DNA of 64,000 nt from Phycisphaera sp. (GCA_016125215.1 WGMF01000002.1:62001-126000); one strand, 5' to 3'; counted from the stretch's first letter, positions 36,514 to 45,324 are shown. The notes: generated by a model not told the origin, from the sequence alone. Program-made: numbers and translations.

Positions 36514-37503
36514 ATGAGCAGCAAGTCCACAGCAAGCGCATCGAACGTCAAGGGCCAGGCCAAGGGCCAGGCCAAGGCCCAGGCCGAGATTTTGCTCGAA
36601 TCCGGCACGAATGAGTTGGAGGTCCTCGTCTTTTCGCTCGGTTCGGGGACGTACGGCGTCAACGTCGCCAAGGTGCGCGAGGTCATCCTGCCCACGCGCG
36701 TGACTGCCAGCCCCGACCAGCACCCGGCTGTATTAGGCATGTTCAACCTGCGCGGCGGCGTGCTGCCCCTGGTCGACCTGCACAAATACTTCGGCGTCGA
36801 GCCCAGCCAGACCGACCGCAACAAGTACAAGATCATCGTCACCGAGTTCAACGGTTTCCGCGCGGGGTTTGTCGTCGAGGGCGTCGAGCAGATCTACCGT
36901 ATGAGCTGGACGAACATGCGGCCCGTGCCCGAGTCCGGCCAGAGCGAGCAGTTTGCCATCACCGGCATCACCGAGATCAACCAGCGCCTCGTGCTCATGC
37001 TCGACTTCGAGTCGATCATCGACCACATCAACATGCAGGACTCGCTGCACGTCGAAAAGGTGGACAACACACTCGGCGTCGACCGAGGCAGCAGCCGGGT
37101 GTTTCTCGCGGAGGACTCGAACTTCATCCGCAACATCATGGTCAACGTCCTCAAGGCCAGCGGTTACACGGACGTTTCGGTCCACAACAACGGTTATGCC
37201 CTCTGGAACGCGCTGAGCGCGCAGCGCGATGAACAGGGCGGTGAAGACGGCAGACCGACCGTGATCGTCACCGACATCGAGATGCCGCAGATGGACGGTT
37301 TAGCGGTGACGCGGCACGTCAAGGACGACCCGGCCCTGCGTAACATCCCTGTGATTCTTTTCAGTTCGCTCATCACGCAGGACACGCTGCACAAGGGCAA
37401 GCAGGTCGGTGCGGACGAGCAGATTGCCAAGCCCCAGCTCATGCAGCTTGTGGAGATTGTGGACCGCTGGGTGAGCAAGGCGACGCAGCGCAAGGCGGCG
37501 TGA
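36514..37503 (+). CDS. cheV: CheV-type chemotaxis coupling protein (CheW + receiver)
   Basis: 329 aa. After a low-complexity Gly/Gln/Ala/Lys start (KGQAKGQAKAQAE), residues about 30-175 are a CheW domain (LEVLVFSLGSGTYGVNVAKVREVI, FNLRGGVLPLVDLHKYF, ITGITEINQRLVLMLDFESI). Residues about 195-325 are a response-regulator receiver: acidic pocket in FLAEDSN, phosphoacceptor in VIVTDIEMPQMDG, a serine in ILFSSLIT and lysine in AKPQLMQL. This order defines CheV, which links receptors to CheA and tunes adaptation. No other chemotaxis genes are in the window. The upstream GAGG supports ATG 36514. Confidence 0.92.
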   Translation: MSSKSTASASNVKGQAKGQAKAQAEILLESGTNELEVLVFSLGSGTYGVNVAKVREVILPTRVTASPDQHPAVLGMFNLRGGVLPLVDLHKYFGVEPSQTDRNKYKIIVTEFNGFRAGFVVEGVEQIYRMSWTNMRPVPESGQSEQFAITGITEINQRLVLMLDFESIIDHINMQDSLHVEKVDNTLGVDRGSSRVFLAEDSNFIRNIMVNVLKASGYTDVSVHNNGYALWNALSAQRDEQGGEDGRPTVIVTDIEMPQMDGLAVTRHVKDDPALRNIPVILFSSLITQDTLHKGKQVGADEQIAKPQLMQLVEIVDRWVSKATQRKAA

Positions 37504-37522
37504 GGCGACTCAACTCACAAGT

Positions 37523-37571
37523 CGGCTAAGCCGATGGGAGGGTCGTAGCGGTTGTACCGACCGTGACGACC
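37523..37571. repeat. Two short palindromes upstream of the sulfotransferase
   Basis: CGGCT-A-AGCCG at 37523-37533, and a compound hairpin at 37541-37571 with outer arms GGTCGT / ACGACC and inner arms CGGT / ACCG. They lie in the 70-bp gap and end 2 bp before ATG 37574, so they could affect translation or end the cheV transcript. Confidence 0.6.
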
Positions 37572-37573
37572 GG

Positions 37574-38395
37574 ATGGCCACCATGCTGCCGAACTTTATT
37601 GGACTGGGTGTGCAACGGGCCGCGACGACGTGGTTGCACCACTGTTTATCCGAGCACCCGAACGTCTTTGTGCCCGAGGCCAAGGAGTTGTTCTACTTCT
37701 CTACGCGCTACGAGATGGGGCAAGAGTGGTACGAATCGCACTTCAAGCCGACGCCCGACCAGACCGCAGTGGGTGAGATCACACCCAGCTACCTCCAGCA
37801 CCCCGGGGCGGCACAACGCATGGCAGAGCTTGTCCCGGACGCCAGGCTCTTTGTCGTGCTGCGCGAGCCGGTGTCGCGGGCCTACTCCGCTTACCAGCTA
37901 TTCAAAGATAAGCGTTACGCAGACGCCTCCTTTGCACAGGCCTGCACACCCGAGAGCGACCTGGTCCACCACAGCCTCTACGCCTCGGCACTGAGCGGGT
38001 TTTACCGCTGTTTCCCGCGTGAAAACGTGCGCGTCTATCTCTACGAACAGGTCGAGCAGGACCGTGACAACACGTTGCGTGATCTCTATCGCCACCTGGG
38101 TGTGGATGAGTCATTCAAACCGAGCGTCGCGGACAAGCGTGTAAACGCCGCGGTCTTCCCCCGCACGCAGGGAGCGCTGCGCTCGGCGGGCCTGGGATGG
38201 TCGATCAACATGCTGCGAGACACGCCCATCGGTGAGTGGATCAAGCGACGTGTCGTCCCCACCAGCGCACAGGCCGTCTCGCGTGACCCCATCCCGATCG
38301 AAGAAGCCCAGCGGGTCCGTGCCACGTTTCACGATGACGTTATGAAGTTACAGGACCTTCTCGACCGCGACCTCTCCCACTGGCTCGCCGCCTGA
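37574..38395 (+). CDS. Sulfotransferase (PAPS-dependent)
   Basis: 273 aa from ATG 37574; ATG 37583 (MLPNFIGLG) is equally possible. It transfers sulfate from PAPS, here probably to a glycan. The 5'-phosphosulfate loop is FIGLGVQRAATTWLHHCLSEHP (usual GxxKxGTT, here R-A-A-T-T). The 3'-phosphate-binding strand is LFVVLREPVSRAYSAYQ with Arg and Ser conserved. HFKP and the late VNAAVFPRTQ also fit. It lies at the start of a surface-glycan gene run (GT9, ligase-like, radical SAM, GT4), which supports a polysaccharide-sulfation role. Confidence 0.88.
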   Translation: MATMLPNFIGLGVQRAATTWLHHCLSEHPNVFVPEAKELFYFSTRYEMGQEWYESHFKPTPDQTAVGEITPSYLQHPGAAQRMAELVPDARLFVVLREPVSRAYSAYQLFKDKRYADASFAQACTPESDLVHHSLYASALSGFYRCFPRENVRVYLYEQVEQDRDNTLRDLYRHLGVDESFKPSVADKRVNAAVFPRTQGALRSAGLGWSINMLRDTPIGEWIKRRVVPTSAQAVSRDPIPIEEAQRVRATFHDDVMKLQDLLDRDLSHWLAA

Positions 38396-38437
38396 CCCCC
38401 GGAATTTCCCCCGGAATTTCCCCCGAAAGATGCAAAG
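38396..38437. repeat. CCCCGGAATTTC direct repeats
   Basis: Two tandem CCCCGGAATTTC units and a partial third, directly after the sulfotransferase stop and before the CCCACACCC hairpin. Confidence 0.7.
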
Positions 38438-38458
38438 CCCACACCCTCCGGGTGTGGG
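38438..38458. repeat. CCCACACCC hairpin, intergenic copy
   Basis: Perfect 9-bp arms with a TCC loop, identical to the in-frame copy at 34530-34550. It lies 43 bp after the sulfotransferase stop. Confidence 0.88.
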
Positions 38459-38581
38459 ATTATCGAGCAAGAACCCACTCACCTCGATTAAGCCCTGTAT
38501 CGATTGTGCCGACCATAACGGTTGTAGGGCCCCCGGAAATAGTGTGGGGCTGCATCCCCGCGCGATCGGCTGTTGTACCCC

Positions 38582-39955
38582 ATGCCCAGCGACCCCAACC
38601 CCAGCCCGACCATGTCGCACCTGCCCGCCGCCAAGCGGGGCTATCGCCTGGCCATGCCGCCGGGCCTGCCGAGCTTCGACATCGCGCCCGATTGCCGACA
38701 CTATCGCGGCGACAAGCCCTGCCTGCACAACCGCCTCTGCAAGGGGTGTGAACATTACGAGCCATACGCGCAGCGCATCTGTGTCATCAAGCTCGGTGCC
38801 TTGGGCGACGTCGTCCGCACACTCTGCATCCTGCCCGAACTGCGAAAGCGCTACCCCCAATCGCACATCACCTGGGTCAGCCTGCCCAATGGCTGTCGCA
38901 TGATCGACGGCCACCCGATGATCGACCGTGTCATCGCTTTCGAGACGATGGCGTGCGTCGGCCTCACCCAGGAGGTCTTTGACCTGGTCATCAACCTCGA
39001 CAAGGAGCAGCAACCCTGCGCTCTGGCGATGTCGCTCTTTGCCCGGAAGAAACTCGGCGTCGGACTCTCCGACTTCGGCACACCGATCCCCATCAACGAA
39101 GAGGCACAGCACTACTTCAACCTCGGCCTGTCCGACGACCTCAAGTTCCGTCAGAACACCAAAAGCTACCCGCGGCTGGTCTACGAAGCATTTGGCTGGC
39201 AATACCGTGGCCAGCGCTACGAACTGCCGCGCAGCGAAGAGCAGCGTGACAGGATGATGATTGCACTGGCCTCCCTGGGTTGGAGGCCCGGAGCGGTGAC
39301 GGTCGGTGTGAACGTCGGCGCTGGGAAGGTCTTTGCCAACAAGATGTGGCCCCCTGAAAAGACGGCTGAGGTGATTGCCCGTCTCGTCAACGACCGGCCC
39401 GAAGTGCAGGTCCTGCTGCTCGGCGGCCCGGGTGAACGCCACGCGGTGGACACCATCAAACACATCCTCGCCGACACGTCGCCCGAAGCACGGGTCACCG
39501 ATCCCGGCACGGAACACAGCGAACAGGCGTTCGTCGCGCTGGTCGATTGTTGCGATGCGCTCTTCACCGGCGACACGATGGCCATGCACGTTGCCATCGC
39601 GCTGGGCAAGCGTGTGGTGGCTTTCTTCGGGCCGACCTGCGAGCAGGAGATCGAGCTGTTCGGCAGGGGTGAAAAACTCGTGGCACAGGTCCCCTGTGGC
39701 CCGTGTTACAAACGCCGGTGCGACCACGACCACGCATGCATCGATGCCGTCACCACGCAACAGGCCGTGGACGCGATCGGTCGATCCATCGAATCTCTGG
39801 ACACGCAAGCCAATCGGCCTCAAACCGTAAACGAACCGTCACGCTCGGAGGTTCAACCCGACGACTCACCCATCCCCGCGCAGCCTGTACGCAGCGACAC
39901 GTTTTCGATCTTCACCCAACTGACCCAGTCCATGACCAACAAACGCTCCGCATGA
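38582..39955 (+). CDS. Family 9 glycosyltransferase (heptosyltransferase-like)
   Basis: 457 aa from ATG 38582; an in-frame TTG at 38573 and ATG 38612 are alternatives. GT9 enzymes add heptose or related sugars to LPS-type cores. The N-terminal 55 residues hold a cysteine-rich element (C-RHYRGDKPC, then LCKGC) before the catalytic start ICVIKLGALGDVVRTLCILPEL. Substrate-binding VGVNVGAGKVFANKMWPPEKTAEV and the donor-site TGDTMAMHVAIALGKRVVAFFGPT are clear, with a CGPCYKRRCDHDHAC cysteine loop. The last 70 residues are a low-complexity tail without family match. Confidence 0.88.
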   Translation: MPSDPNPSPTMSHLPAAKRGYRLAMPPGLPSFDIAPDCRHYRGDKPCLHNRLCKGCEHYEPYAQRICVIKLGALGDVVRTLCILPELRKRYPQSHITWVSLPNGCRMIDGHPMIDRVIAFETMACVGLTQEVFDLVINLDKEQQPCALAMSLFARKKLGVGLSDFGTPIPINEEAQHYFNLGLSDDLKFRQNTKSYPRLVYEAFGWQYRGQRYELPRSEEQRDRMMIALASLGWRPGAVTVGVNVGAGKVFANKMWPPEKTAEVIARLVNDRPEVQVLLLGGPGERHAVDTIKHILADTSPEARVTDPGTEHSEQAFVALVDCCDALFTGDTMAMHVAIALGKRVVAFFGPTCEQEIELFGRGEKLVAQVPCGPCYKRRCDHDHACIDAVTTQQAVDAIGRSIESLDTQANRPQTVNEPSRSEVQPDDSPIPAQPVRSDTFSIFTQLTQSMTNKRSA

Positions 39956-39980
39956 AACGCCACCGGGCGACCGCTGAACC

Positions 39981-41378
39981 ATGAAACAGTTCATCCTGCT
40001 GACATCCTTGCTCATGCTGGCCGGCTTCGGCGGGTTGTACCACCCCTTCTGGGCAATTATTGTTTACTACGCGCTGGCCATGCTCAGGCCCAACTACCTC
40101 TGGCAGTGGGCGCTGCCCACCGACGTACGATGGTCGCTCTGTGCCGCGGTGCTCGTGGTGGTCAGTATCCTGCTCCACTCCAAGCGGTTCCCACTCAACA
40201 AAACCATTTCGCCGGCCTTCTGGCTCACGCTGGCCTTCTCCGGCTGGATCGCGCTGAGCTGCATCACCGCCTACGACCCCAACACCGCCGCCCACTACGC
40301 CTACGAATACGGAAAGATCCTGCTCATCGCGATGATTACCCTTGCCTTCGTCGACAAGCTCTGGCAGGTGCGCGCGATGGCAATGTGCATCTTCCTCACG
40401 CTGGGGTACATCGCTTACGAGATCAACTTCACGTACCTCATCGACGGACGACTCGACGTCTACCACAACGGCTTCGGCGGGCTGGACAACAACGGCGCGG
40501 GGTTGCTCATCGCGCTGGGGATCCCTTTTGCCTTCGCCGCGGTGGTCTGTGCCCCCAAACATTGGCAGCGCGGCGTCGGGGCGCTGGTCGGCCTCATGAT
40601 GCTTCACGCCATGTTGATGACCTACTCACGTGGCGCGATGATCGCCTCGCTCGTCGGCGTCGTCTGGTTGCTCATCAAACAGCGCAACCGTACGCAGGCT
40701 CTGGCGATGGGGCTGGTGATTGTCATGGCCGTCTCTTTCCTGGCGGGCAAGGAGATCCGGCAGCGTTTCTACTCCACCGTGAACTTCGAGCAGGACGGCA
40801 GCGCGCAAGCCCGGTTCGACAGCTGGTCCGCCGCGTGGGAGATGGTCTCCGACAACCCGATCACCGGCAAAGGTATCCGCAACGCCAACGTCTACTCCTA
40901 CAACTACGGAGCCGACCGTCAGAACCGCACCATCCACAGCCAGTACCTCCAACTCACCGCCGACGCCGGCATCCCCGCCGGGGCGCTCTATCTCACGATC
41001 CTCGGCTTTGCCCTGTGGCAGAGCCAGCGCGCGATCGGCATCTCACGCCGACGGCTAGACCGCCTGCCGCACGATAAAGAGCCAGACCCCGCGCTGTCTC
41101 AAGCGATCCACATAGCCGCCGCTTACCAGTCCTCGCTGGTCATCTTCATCTGCGGGGCGTGCTTCCTGTCGCTGGACTTTTTCGAGGTCGCGTGGCTGTT
41201 GATCGTGATGAGCAGCCTGATGCCACGGGCCGTTGAAAACTATCTCGACGAGCAGGACCACGCGAAGGCTCGCAGCGAAGAATCCCCGCACCGTAAACAC
41301 GCACGCAAGCGAACGGCCATCCACGACCTGGCGCGGCCGATCGTCCACTCACCGCTGGCGGGCAAGGGAGGCGTCTGA
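39981..41378 (+). CDS. O-antigen ligase-like polytopic membrane protein
   Basis: 465 aa with about 11-12 transmembrane helices and a long periplasmic loop, the architecture of WaaL/Wzy ligases and polymerases. The central MTYSRGAMIASLVGVVWLL and RFDSWSAAWEMVSDNPITGKGIRN, followed by HSQYLQLTADAGIPA, correspond to the Wzy_C conserved region with its arginine and histidine. The N-terminus (GGLYHPFWAIIVYYALAMLRPNY) resembles the putative O-glycosylation ligases found near exosortase systems; this is from memory and unproven. It is 25 bp after GT9 and 2 bp before the radical SAM gene. Confidence 0.82.
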   Translation: MKQFILLTSLLMLAGFGGLYHPFWAIIVYYALAMLRPNYLWQWALPTDVRWSLCAAVLVVVSILLHSKRFPLNKTISPAFWLTLAFSGWIALSCITAYDPNTAAHYAYEYGKILLIAMITLAFVDKLWQVRAMAMCIFLTLGYIAYEINFTYLIDGRLDVYHNGFGGLDNNGAGLLIALGIPFAFAAVVCAPKHWQRGVGALVGLMMLHAMLMTYSRGAMIASLVGVVWLLIKQRNRTQALAMGLVIVMAVSFLAGKEIRQRFYSTVNFEQDGSAQARFDSWSAAWEMVSDNPITGKGIRNANVYSYNYGADRQNRTIHSQYLQLTADAGIPAGALYLTILGFALWQSQRAIGISRRRLDRLPHDKEPDPALSQAIHIAAAYQSSLVIFICGACFLSLDFFEVAWLLIVMSSLMPRAVENYLDEQDHAKARSEESPHRKHARKRTAIHDLARPIVHSPLAGKGGV

Positions 41379-41380
41379 AC

Positions 41381-42631
41381 ATGACCGCACTGAACATCAC
41401 CCGTGAAGTCGATGGCTGCCTCGCGCGGACCGTGGCGGCCACCTCGTCGCTCAAAGCCCGCACACGCTCCTGGCGTGTGGTGTCACGTCTGTTTGAGGGT
41501 GTTGACTTCCTCGCTCGCGGCGTATTCCACGTCTGGCGAAACCGCCGATACCTCTCGCCGATCAAGCTTGCCAACATGGCCCTGGTCAATATCCAGTTCC
41601 ACTTCAAGAGCGAGTACGTCGTCGGTCGGCCGTACCGGATGAAGATCGAATCGACCAACATCTGCAACACCCAGTGCCAGCTCTGCCCGACTGGGATTGG
41701 CCTCGAGGGTCGGCCCAAGGGCAAGATGACTTTCGAGCAATACGCCGGCCTCGTCGATCAGCTCAAGACCACGCTCGTGGCGCTGGACTTGTCGATGTGG
41801 GGCGACCCGCTGATCGTGCCGGACATCTTCGAGATGATCCGTTACGCCCACGACCGTCGAATCTGGACCTACATCAGCTCGAACCTGCACGCCTTCAAGA
41901 TCAAGCCCCCGCGCGGCGGCGGGAAAGACCAGGCCACACGCCTCGTCGAATCGGGCCTGGACCTGATGACCTGCTCACTCCACGGCGCGACGCAGGCAAC
42001 CTATGAAATCTATCAACCGGGCAAACGGCTTGACGAGTCGATCGAAAAGATCAAACACATCATGGCCACGCGCGACCGGATAGGGTCGAAAACACCCGAC
42101 ATCCAGCTCAACTTTGTGGTGACAAAATTCAACGAGCACGAACGCGGGGACTTCAAGAAGCTCGCCGAGTCGCTGGGTTGTCGGGCGGTCTTTTCGTGGG
42201 CGGCGCTCAACACGCGCTTCCTCAACAAGGACCAGAAGCTTCAGCCGCTCGGTCTGGCCGACGACGTGCTCAAGAAAAAGACGCGCGACCACATCGACAA
42301 GTGGCTACCCACCCAGGGCGGCGACCGACTCGAAATCTACCGTGAGATGCACGAGCGGGGCGAGCTCAACGGCGAAGACTACAACGGTAAAAAGGCGTTC
42401 GGTTGTTCCTGGCCGTGGCGTCAGAGCGTCATCAACTGGGACGGTCAGGTCGTGACCTGCTGCGGGAGTTTCGAGCAGTGGGAGGACATGGGCAACGTCT
42501 TCGAGCAGCCGTTCAGTCGGGTATGGAACAGCCGAAAGTACCGCATGGCCCGGCGGAGCTTCAAGAAGAAAGTCGAGGGCGCGGACGCGAAGGACAACCC
42601 CTGCGCGACTTGCCCGGGTGTGATGCTTTGA
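41381..42631 (+). CDS. Radical SAM protein with SPASM-like C-terminus
   Basis: 416 aa. The radical SAM cluster motif is CNTQCQLC (C-x3-C-x2-C) at about residue 97-104, after KIESTNI. Barrel motifs include LDLSMWGDPLIV and LMTCSLHGATQATYEIYQPG. The C-terminal part has further cysteines (FGCSWPW, VVTCCGSFE, NPCATCPG) typical of a SPASM/twitch auxiliary Fe-S domain. It lies inside the glycan cluster, 2 bp after the ligase-like gene, so modification of a sugar or lipid-linked intermediate is likely. Planctomycete glycan clusters often carry such proteins. Substrate unknown. Confidence 0.9.
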   Translation: MTALNITREVDGCLARTVAATSSLKARTRSWRVVSRLFEGVDFLARGVFHVWRNRRYLSPIKLANMALVNIQFHFKSEYVVGRPYRMKIESTNICNTQCQLCPTGIGLEGRPKGKMTFEQYAGLVDQLKTTLVALDLSMWGDPLIVPDIFEMIRYAHDRRIWTYISSNLHAFKIKPPRGGGKDQATRLVESGLDLMTCSLHGATQATYEIYQPGKRLDESIEKIKHIMATRDRIGSKTPDIQLNFVVTKFNEHERGDFKKLAESLGCRAVFSWAALNTRFLNKDQKLQPLGLADDVLKKKTRDHIDKWLPTQGGDRLEIYREMHERGELNGEDYNGKKAFGCSWPWRQSVINWDGQVVTCCGSFEQWEDMGNVFEQPFSRVWNSRKYRMARRSFKKKVEGADAKDNPCATCPGVML

Positions 42632-42636
42632 CACCT

Positions 42637-42676
42637 TAACCGCCAAGACGCCACGCACGCCAAGAGATCGCCAAGA
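42637..42676. repeat. Single arm of CGCCAAGA-type repeat
   Basis: Consecutive units AACCGCCAAGA, CGCCACGCA, CGCCAAGAGAT, CGCCAAGAAGA with 9-11 bp spacing. It is a single arm without a visible inverted partner, in the 59-bp gap before the GT4 gene. Confidence 0.7.
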
Positions 42677-42690
42677 AGAGAGACCGTACA

Positions 42691-43998
42691 TTGACCCAGG
42701 CAAGTGTTAAATTCTGGCGAGATACCTTGGGACAACCCGCCGAGCGTGCGGCGACATCGCGGCCCGTGATCCTGCACGCGCGGGTCGTGGCTGGCAGCGG
42801 GGGCGGGCCGGACAAGACGATCCTGGCCTCGGCGCCGCACATGGCGCGAACACGCTCACGCATGGCGGCGCTCTACATTCACCCACGTCATGACGACGGC
42901 ATCCACGTCATCCGTGAACGGGCCGGGCTTACAGGCTGTGAGTTGCACACGATTCCCGAGGACGGCCCGCTCGACCCGCGCACGGTGACGCAGGCCATCG
43001 AACTGTGCAGGACGCTCGGCGTTGCCGTCTGGCATGGGCACGATTACAAAACCAACCTGCTGGGCCTGATCCTGCGTCGCTTTTGGCCGATGCGGCTCGT
43101 CACCACGATCCACGGCTGGACCTGGGACACGCTGCGGACGCGCGTCTACTACCGTGTCGACAACTGGTGTCTGAAGCGCTACGAGCGCGTGATGGCGGTC
43201 AGCCCGCTTCATCTTACACATTGTAAGAGACTTGGCATCCCGGATGAGAAAGTCGTTTATATCCCCAACGGTGTGGACACGGAGGTCTTCAGGCCCGAGG
43301 GGCGATTGATGGACGGGGGAACTTCCCGGGGCGGGGCGGAGGTGGAGAGCGAGGGGGAGGCGCGTTGGGTGGACGGGAGTATCCCACGCCTGGACGGCGT
43401 GGGCATTGCAAGGGATGCGGGGCGATTCGTGTTGGGCGTGGTGGCACGGCTCAGTCCCGAGAAGGGTGTGGACCGTGCGATCCGTTGCCTCTCAGCCATC
43501 ACCGGCAGAGGGCGTGACGTGGAACTGCGCATCGTCGGTGATGGGCCCGAGCGAGAGAGGCTTGAAGCGCTGGCTTCGAGTCTGGGCGTGGCGGAGCGGG
43601 TGAGATGGGGCGGATGGGAGAAGGACATGGCCGCGGCGTACCGGGGCATGGACGCCCTGTTACTGCCGAGCCTGACCGAGGGGATGCCCAACGCGGTGCT
43701 CGAAGCGATGGCGTGCGGCGTGCCGGTGGCGGCGACGGACGTGGGCGGTGTGCGTGAATTACTCGACGAAGGCCGCTGCGGAGTGGTGCTGGATGCCAGG
43801 GATGATACGGCCTGGCCGACGGTCATCGAACCGCTGCTGGTCAGCCCGGGGCGGCGCATCGAACTGGCCCGGCGTGCGCGGGAGCGTGTGGTCGAAAACT
43901 ACTCCTTCGACCGGCGCATGGCCAAAGAGATCGCGGTGTATGAGGACGTGCTGGGCGTGACGCTGCGGGATGTCCCGGCTGTGCGCCGCGCCGCCTGA
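42691..43998 (+). CDS. Family 4 glycosyltransferase with a 40-residue in-frame insert
   Basis: 435 aa, starting at TTG 42691 with an AAGAGAG ribosome site about 8 bp upstream. GT-B fold retaining glycosyltransferase: acceptor domain opens VILHARVVAGSGGGPDKT, donor domain VLGVVARLSPEKGVDRAIRCL, and the catalytic E-x7-E in PSLTEGMPNAVLEAMACGVPV. Between IPNGVDTEVFRPEG and RFVLGVVARLSPEKG, where the family usually joins directly, there are about 40 non-conserved residues (204-243) read from a palindromic insert. That insert is flanked by direct repeats. It belongs to the surface-glycan run, likely adding a hexose to the same polymer. Confidence 0.9.
   Translation: MTQASVKFWRDTLGQPAERAATSRPVILHARVVAGSGGGPDKTILASAPHMARTRSRMAALYIHPRHDDGIHVIRERAGLTGCELHTIPEDGPLDPRTVTQAIELCRTLGVAVWHGHDYKTNLLGLILRRFWPMRLVTTIHGWTWDTLRTRVYYRVDNWCLKRYERVMAVSPLHLTHCKRLGIPDEKVVYIPNGVDTEVFRPEGRLMDGGTSRGGAEVESEGEARWVDGSIPRLDGVGIARDAGRFVLGVVARLSPEKGVDRAIRCLSAITGRGRDVELRIVGDGPERERLEALASSLGVAERVRWGGWEKDMAAAYRGMDALLLPSLTEGMPNAVLEAMACGVPVAATDVGGVRELLDEGRCGVVLDARDDTAWPTVIEPLLVSPGRRIELARRARERVVENYSFDRRMAKEIAVYEDVLGVTLRDVPAVRRAA
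43299..43427. repeat. 120-bp in-frame insert with 9-bp flanking direct repeats
   Basis: GGGGCGATT occurs at 43299-43307 and again at 43419-43427, 120 bp (40 codons) apart. Inside are palindromes GGGAA-C-TTCCC (43317-43327) and CCCACGCC / GGCGTGGG with a 5-nt loop (43383-43403), and three TGGACGG motifs. Confidence 0.8.
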
Positions 43999-44016
43999 CC
44001 GATACAATCCCCGACC

Positions 44017-44766
44017 GTGCTGTTTGAGAACCTGCCTTCCAAGTTCATCGCGGCAAGCGTGCTTGCGGTCTTTGTGACCGTGATCGCCTACATCCACAGT
44101 GTCCGCATCAAGACGCTGATCTATTGTCTGCCCGTGCCGTTTGTCTGTGCGTACCTTGTGACCGGACGCCATATCGACACGACGAACGTGATCGGCGTGC
44201 TGTTGATGGTGAGTTACCACTGGACGGTCTATTTTTCGCGCATGAGATTGAGCTGGCCCATGGCGGTGGCGATCCCGCTGGGCGTGTGTGTCTATCTCAG
44301 CGGCGCGCGTCTGGCGATGGCGACGACGGAGTGGCCGATCGTTTATGCGGCGTTCCCCGTGGGGGTGGCGGTGCTCACGGGGGCGTGGCTGTATCGACCG
44401 GAGCACGAACAGGGCCACCGCAGCCGGGCGCCGGTGTGGGTGAAGCTGCCCTCGGTCTTTGCCATCGCGGTGGTGATGTACACGTTGACGCCGTTGTTCG
44501 GCGGGGCGGTGACGATGTTCCCTTACGCCGGGACGCTGACGAGCTACGAGATGCGCAAGAGCCTGCGCACGCTGGCGGGGCAGGTGACGATCAACTCGAT
44601 CGCTTTCGTGTTCATGATGGTCGTGATGTGGGGCGTGCAGGACCGCTTGCCGAGGTTGGGCACGCTGGGCGTGGGCATGGTTGTGGTGGTGGGGACGCTG
44701 GGGGTGATCTACGCGATGGGACTGGGTCGGCCGGCGGGTTTTGCGGACGTGCCGGAGCAGAGTTGA
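44017..44766 (+). CDS. Polytopic membrane protein, unknown function
   Basis: 249 aa, GTG start 44017, 18 bp after the GT4 gene. It has seven or eight predicted hydrophobic helices, among them AASVLAVFVTVIAYIHSV, TLIYCLPVPFVCAYLV, MAVAIPLGVCVYLSGA and NSIAFVFMMVVMWGV. The cytoplasmic loops are short. I do not recognise a family. Its position suggests a role in export or assembly of the glycan made by the cluster, but this is inference only. Confidence 0.7.
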   Translation: MLFENLPSKFIAASVLAVFVTVIAYIHSVRIKTLIYCLPVPFVCAYLVTGRHIDTTNVIGVLLMVSYHWTVYFSRMRLSWPMAVAIPLGVCVYLSGARLAMATTEWPIVYAAFPVGVAVLTGAWLYRPEHEQGHRSRAPVWVKLPSVFAIAVVMYTLTPLFGGAVTMFPYAGTLTSYEMRKSLRTLAGQVTINSIAFVFMMVVMWGVQDRLPRLGTLGVGMVVVVGTLGVIYAMGLGRPAGFADVPEQS

Positions 44767-44852
44767 TTTCACGAGAGGGTTGCGTGAACCGATTATCGTG
44801 GTGTTATGATGCTTGCCCGTGTTCTGACGTATTTTTGAAACGCGAGTAGACC

Positions 44853-45320
44853 ATGACCGAGGTGCGGCGAGCCGACTTGTTTGACGAGACCGACTGCGCA
44901 GCGGTCGTTGCGTTGGTGAACACCTACAGCCTCGATCCGCTCGGCGCGGGGCAGCCCTTGAGCGAAGAGGCACGTGGTCGGCTGATCCCGGCTTTACGGG
45001 AAGCGCCGTCGTGTGTGTGTTTCATCGCACGCCGGCAGGGGGCCGACATCGGGTTGGTGGTGTGTTTTCGATTTGCGACGACCTTCAATGCCCGACCGGC
45101 GTTGAACATCCACGACGTGATCGTCCACCCCGACCACCGCGGCGTGGGAGTGGGTCGGGCGATGCTTGATACGGTCGAGCGTTATGCCCGGGAAGAGCTT
45201 GGTTGCGCGAAGTTGAGCCTGGAGGTGCGCACGGATAACGCGGTGGCACGGGGGCTTTACGCCTCGCTGGGTTTTTCAGCGGGCGAACACGTTTACGAGT
45301 ATTGGACCAAGCCTCTGTAA
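44853..45320 (+). CDS. GNAT-family N-acetyltransferase
   Basis: 155 aa cytosolic acetyltransferase. The acetyl-CoA-binding motif A is seen in HDVIVHPDHRGVGVGRAMLDTVERYA (R-x-x-G-x-G/A), followed by motif B (LSLEVRTDNAVARGLYASLGFSAGEH), which ends in the typical N-x-x-A-x-x-L-Y-x-x-x-G-F pattern. The N-terminus contains a leading beta strand (TEVRRADLFDETDCAAVVALV). Substrate unknown. Upstream a TATGAT box preceded by TTGCGT (about 19-bp spacing) lies roughly 40-65 bp before ATG 44853 and could be the promoter. Confidence 0.9.
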   Translation: MTEVRRADLFDETDCAAVVALVNTYSLDPLGAGQPLSEEARGRLIPALREAPSCVCFIARRQGADIGLVVCFRFATTFNARPALNIHDVIVHPDHRGVGVGRAMLDTVERYAREELGCAKLSLEVRTDNAVARGLYASLGFSAGEHVYEYWTKPL

Positions 45321-45324
45321 ACCA

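Noticed and set aside
37541-37571. Riboswitch-like structure before the sulfotransferase
   Set aside because: Only short hairpins, with no conserved core of any riboswitch I know; listed as palindromes instead.
38348-39823. Minus-strand frame of 491 codons opposite GT9
   Set aside because: Antisense shadow. GT9 carries all family motifs on the plus strand.
43759-44973. Minus-strand frame of 404 codons across the GT4 end and the membrane gene
   Set aside because: His/Arg-rich low-complexity product typical of GC-rich antisense frames; two real genes fit the plus strand better.
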